From positions 89,273 to 153,272 of the forward strand of contig JADYZV010000185.1 in assembly GCA_020852965.1 (NCBI GenBank): DNA of 64,000 nucleotides. Reading direction: 5' to 3'. The DNA comes from Pirellulaceae bacterium. GTDB lineage: Bacteria; Planctomycetota; Planctomycetia; Pirellulales; Pirellulaceae. A program made the position numbers and the translations under genes. Below, one piece after another: positions 61,366-64,000 of this stretch. Numbering within the stretch: position 1 is the first letter of the stretch; each line of letters starts with the position of its first letter. The notes under the pieces are model-generated. The model saw only the letters and a list, made by a program, of their open reading frames with translations, had not been told where the DNA came from and ran no database searches.

Positions 61366-63763
61366 AACCTTCACGCACCGTATCTTGAATGCAAGACCAG
61401 TCAAAGCGGCTGACGACGAAGTCGCGCGCGGCCCTACCCAGCGCGCGCCTTCGATTTGGGTCTGCCAAAAGTTCGTCCACGCACCTGGCAAAATGCGCGG
61501 GAGAATCTGCCAAGAGCAACTCCTTCCCATCGGTGACGGGAATACCTTCCGCGCCTCTCGAAGTCGACACCACGGCTTTCCCCATCGCAAACGCTTCCAA
61601 AATCTTGAGTCGAGTGCCACTCCCTTGCTGGAGCGGTACTACAAAAAGTTGGCTTTGATGCACGAAGGGACGGACGTCATCCACTTCACCAATCACTAGG
61701 ACTCGTTGCCCATCATGCAGCGCGCGAACTCGAGCTGCAGGGCGACGACCAACAATTCGCAGCTTCACTCCACTCGTGCCGATTCTTGGCAGCACGTCTT
61801 TACAGAAAAATGCCATTGCCTGTTCGTTCGGAAAATAGTTCATGGCACCTGTGAAAATCAGTGAATCCTCTTCCTCGTAGTGGCCGAGTTGCGGTTGGAA
61901 ATACAGGCAGTTCACTCCATTGGCGGCTACTCTGTAGACGGCCTTGGAGCTCATTTCAACGCGTGACCAAGGCAATCCTTCGTATTGAACCAGAGCGGTG
62001 CGAACGCAGTTGCCTACTGCGACAACTCGATCGCATCTTCCGAGCAACATTTTGTTAGCCCATACTCGTTTAGCGCGCCGATAGTCAGGGTAGTCACGGC
62101 CATGCTCGGTGAACACGATGGGAAATCGCAATCGCAATATGCGAGCCATCGACGAATAGAAGAAAGCCGCATATTGATGCGCATGAACCAACTTCACATC
62201 GTGCAATCGAAAGAACGCCGCCAGTTTGCATACGCAGCGAGCGTCAAATCCCGGCTGTCGATCAAGAACAACTATTTCAAAGCCCGCCGCGCGCATTTCT
62301 GATCCCATGGATCCCAGGGCGTCTAAGCATGCGATGACGACTCGATACGTATCCTGACAACGTTCCGCAAAAGCTCTGGCGAGTAATTCGGCTCCTCCCA
62401 CATTGAGAGAGTGCAAAACGTGGCACAAGGTCGTTTCGATATAACCCTGTTGAAGAGCAATCCCCAGGGGGCGGGTGCAGTTACGAGTCGGGAATGCCAT
62501 CAACTGTTGCCAAGCCCTATCGAGCAGATCTTCCCCGCGCCTGCGAAAGGCGTTGTGCTGCTTCATGGTTGTGGCGAGTTGAGCTGCGCACAAAAGGACA
62601 TTCCCTTTTCGCAAGTCTTGAGCGGCCCAAGTCTCGGTAGGGTATTCCAACTGCGATGCCTTATCTAGATAGAGTTGTTCGTTGGTCGTCATCCAGTCTG
62701 CATAGTGCAATAGTGCCGCTCGACAGTATTCTCGACATGCTGAAAACTCACCTACGCCTGTGGTGAGCTGCCAAACTCGTGCAAGACTCTGCAGTTGAAC
62801 GGTGTACGACCATCGCCGTTCGACATCGAGAAACTGCTTGGAGTCTAATTCGTCATAGGGATGAATTGTCCGCCGAATCAGCTCTTCCGCCTTCCAGAGA
62901 TGCTGCCTGTCTCCACTGACTAGCCAGCCGTCCATCAGGCAATTGATCGAGTTGCCAACCCCACGACCAGGCAGGTGGTCTTCAGGCGACCGCGTGCAAC
63001 TTGCCGCTCCCGTCGGCGATTCGCTGACGACTCCCAAAAGGTGCTGTGACCCATCGTCCATGACTGCGACCCACTTGGCCAATTCGAGCACGGCTTCCCG
63101 CGCTCGCCGATCTCCCGTCAGGTAGTAGTAAAGTAGTAGCCCCGAAGAATAGTTGTGCTCGTTCGATGGACCTCCGCCTTGAGTTGGACTTGCTTTGCCA
63201 TTCATTTTCCTGGAGTAACTTCGATGGCCGCTGGTCGCTGCGTCTTGATAGTGGGCGGTGTGCCAGAACAGCCCTCCCGAATAGGCTGATTTGTCCTGAT
63301 CCGTATGATATATATCGATGTCCATGATGTGCCGCGCCAAAGGCTCTGCCAGTTTCCACCAACGGACATCTCCGCTCCCCAGGTAACAGATCAACATACT
63401 GTGCAGCAGGTCATATTGATTGTTGTTGTGAGAGATTACCGGTTTGGTTCCTTGATAGTGAAGGTTCTCGTGATCTGCCCAACTATCTCCGTAATTGCGC
63501 CAGCCGTACTCGTCAATCTCCTCTCGTTTAGCGAAGAAACAGTGCTTTCCTTCTAAGGCCTCCGACATCAAACACCGAAGCTCATTGCGATGTGGCATCG
63601 TGGGGGAAGTGAAAAACGAGATCGCACCACATTCAGCAATCGATCGTGGATCAAGAGTCACCTTGAGCGGCGAATGCGTCCAATCCAATGCAGCATGAGA
63701 CGAACTCCCCCCCAGTCCGAACTGAAGCCAAACGTCGCGAGTCCACTCCGGGATGTAGCACAC
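61343..63763 (-). CDS. Chimeric ORF: alpha-barrel polysaccharide-enzyme fragment fused to GT4 glycosyltransferase
   Basis: The 806-residue frame joins two unrelated pieces. Residues about 25-440 (DPRSIAECGAISFF, IDEYGWRNYGDSWADHE, SHNNNQYDLLHSMLICYLG, GGLFWHTAHYQDA, LEYPTETWAAQDLRKGNVLL) match a repeated alpha/alpha-barrel enzyme common in polysaccharide loci, possibly a PcRGLX-like lyase. It lacks its normal N- and C-termini. From residue 446, TTG 62428, a full-length 361-residue GT4 follows (CHVLHSLNVGGAELLARAFA, TEHGRDYPDYRRAKRVWANK, LIFTGAMNYFPNEQAMAFF, EAFAMGKAVVSTSRGAEGIP). It resembles glycosyltransferases of exosortase-linked loci. TTG 62428 may be the true GT start. The first 22 residues are an out-of-frame reading of a GT4 remnant. 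Confidence 0.8.
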   Translation of the reverse strand: MCYIPEWTRDVWLQFGLGGSSSHAALDWTHSPLKVTLDPRSIAECGAISFFTSPTMPHRNELRCLMSEALEGKHCFFAKREEIDEYGWRNYGDSWADHENLHYQGTKPVISHNNNQYDLLHSMLICYLGSGDVRWWKLAEPLARHIMDIDIYHTDQDKSAYSGGLFWHTAHYQDAATSGHRSYSRKMNGKASPTQGGGPSNEHNYSSGLLLYYYLTGDRRAREAVLELAKWVAVMDDGSQHLLGVVSESPTGAASCTRSPEDHLPGRGVGNSINCLMDGWLVSGDRQHLWKAEELIRRTIHPYDELDSKQFLDVERRWSYTVQLQSLARVWQLTTGVGEFSACREYCRAALLHYADWMTTNEQLYLDKASQLEYPTETWAAQDLRKGNVLLCAAQLATTMKQHNAFRRRGEDLLDRAWQQLMAFPTRNCTRPLGIALQQGYIETTLCHVLHSLNVGGAELLARAFAERCQDTYRVVIACLDALGSMGSEMRAAGFEIVVLDRQPGFDARCVCKLAAFFRLHDVKLVHAHQYAAFFYSSMARILRLRFPIVFTEHGRDYPDYRRAKRVWANKMLLGRCDRVVAVGNCVRTALVQYEGLPWSRVEMSSKAVYRVAANGVNCLYFQPQLGHYEEEDSLIFTGAMNYFPNEQAMAFFCKDVLPRIGTSGVKLRIVGRRPAARVRALHDGQRVLVIGEVDDVRPFVHQSQLFVVPLQQGSGTRLKILEAFAMGKAVVSTSRGAEGIPVTDGKELLLADSPAHFARCVDELLADPNRRRALGRAARDFVVSRFDWSCIQDTVREGYAAIEHR

Positions 63764-63873
63764 GGATCTGTGCCTCGGGCAATCGCCATCGCTCGCGAAG
63801 CAATTGGGCCGTGTTCCGGCTGTTGGCGATGCAGTACTCGGCCTTGGCCAAGACGCGCTTCACTAAAAAAGTA
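63690..63873 (-). pseudogene. Internal fragment of a GT4 glycosyltransferase, cut by the IS-like end
   Basis: The minus strand reads VKRVLAKAEYCIANSRNTAQ and LLRERWRLPEAQIRVLHPGVD, the typical end of the first GT4 domain. Upstream it stops abruptly at 63874, where an IS-like terminus starts. Downstream it loses similarity after HPGVD at about 63735-63700, where barrel-enzyme sequence begins. It is a remnant without start or catalytic domain. Confidence 0.8.
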
Positions 63874-64000
63874 TGTCATTTTGCGCTTTAAACGGGACCA
63901 TCATTTTGCGCTTCAAACGACACCAGTTTTGGTCGTTTGTTGAATAAGCTTCGATTTGGTATCGTTTGCCCGCCTTGGTCTACTCTATTCTTCGGCAGGC
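63874..64000. mobile_element. Probable end of an IS21-family-like insertion sequence (rest outside window)
   Basis: From 63874 the sequence is TGTCATTTTGCGCTTTAAAC. Two tandem 25-bp units follow, 63876-63900 and 63901-63925, each TCATTTTGCGCTT(T/C)AAACG(GG/AC)ACCA, differing at three positions. A weaker GGTCGTTTGTTG-type copy follows. IS21-family elements begin TG and carry several such repeats at their ends for transposase binding. No transposase gene is within the window, so the call rests on this end structure. Confidence 0.65.

Overview
The window looks like a chromosomal segment of a planctomycete, most likely a Pirellulales (Rhodopirellula/Blastopirellula-like) bacterium. This is inferred from gene content: a DUF1080 protein, a squalene-cyclase-like membrane protein, an OmpL-like porin, a DevBC-type exporter, an LEQRLL-type leader on a large exoprotein, and intergenic regions full of short hairpin repeats. 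No rRNA, tRNA or CRISPR array was found.

Region 1 (1-14.1 kb): a 3'-truncated two-domain secreted alpha/beta hydrolase; a TPR-ExbB-ExbD energy-transduction module; an orphan membrane-anchored protein; and a YhaO/YhaN (SbcD/SbcC-like) nuclease-ATPase pair on the minus strand. The yhaO-like gene appears to begin at ATT. Region 2 (14.1-30.6 kb): a 55-bp tandem repeat array, a squalene-cyclase-like membrane protein, a DUF1080 protein, a secreted esterase-like hydrolase, an AI-2E-family permease overlapping mutM, ftsY, a Cys-rich OmpL-like porin, a candidate structured RNA, an isochorismatase-ThuA fusion and an M48-type protease.

Region 3 (30.9-42.4 kb): a BON protein, thiol peroxidase followed at once by an RRM protein, a zinc-ribbon protein convergent with a free-standing RNA polymerase alpha-CTD protein, a PcrA/UvrD helicase, a small lipoprotein, and a DevB-DevC-DevC exporter operon. 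The exporter is divergent from its probable ATPase, which carries a C-terminal cyclic-nucleotide-binding domain. A small membrane protein and yidD follow.

Region 4 (42.6-51.9 kb): a large lipoprotein, then a single-pass mucin-like protein, a BY-kinase-like ATPase with Arg in place of the P-loop Lys, and an ExeA-like AAA ATPase. These three may form a surface-polymer or secretion module. Transaldolase, nitroreductase and a gamma-carbonic anhydrase homologue complete the region.

Region 5 (52-64 kb) is a decaying accessory zone. It holds a frameshifted sensor kinase that resembles the tail of a CheB/CheR-PAS kinase, an exoprotein broken near both ends, and a truncated convergent fragment of a related protein. 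It also has a minus-strand polysaccharide operon (asparagine synthase, acetyltransferase, C-terminally short glycosyltransferase, and a barrel-enzyme/glycosyltransferase chimera). Upstream of the chimera a glycosyltransferase remnant is cut by what looks like the end of an IS21-family element at 63874.

The intergenic regions share several hairpin families. The most notable keeps a 5-nt loop (CTTGC/GCAAG) while its stem sequence changes with pairing preserved. All family assignments are from motif recognition; no database search was possible.
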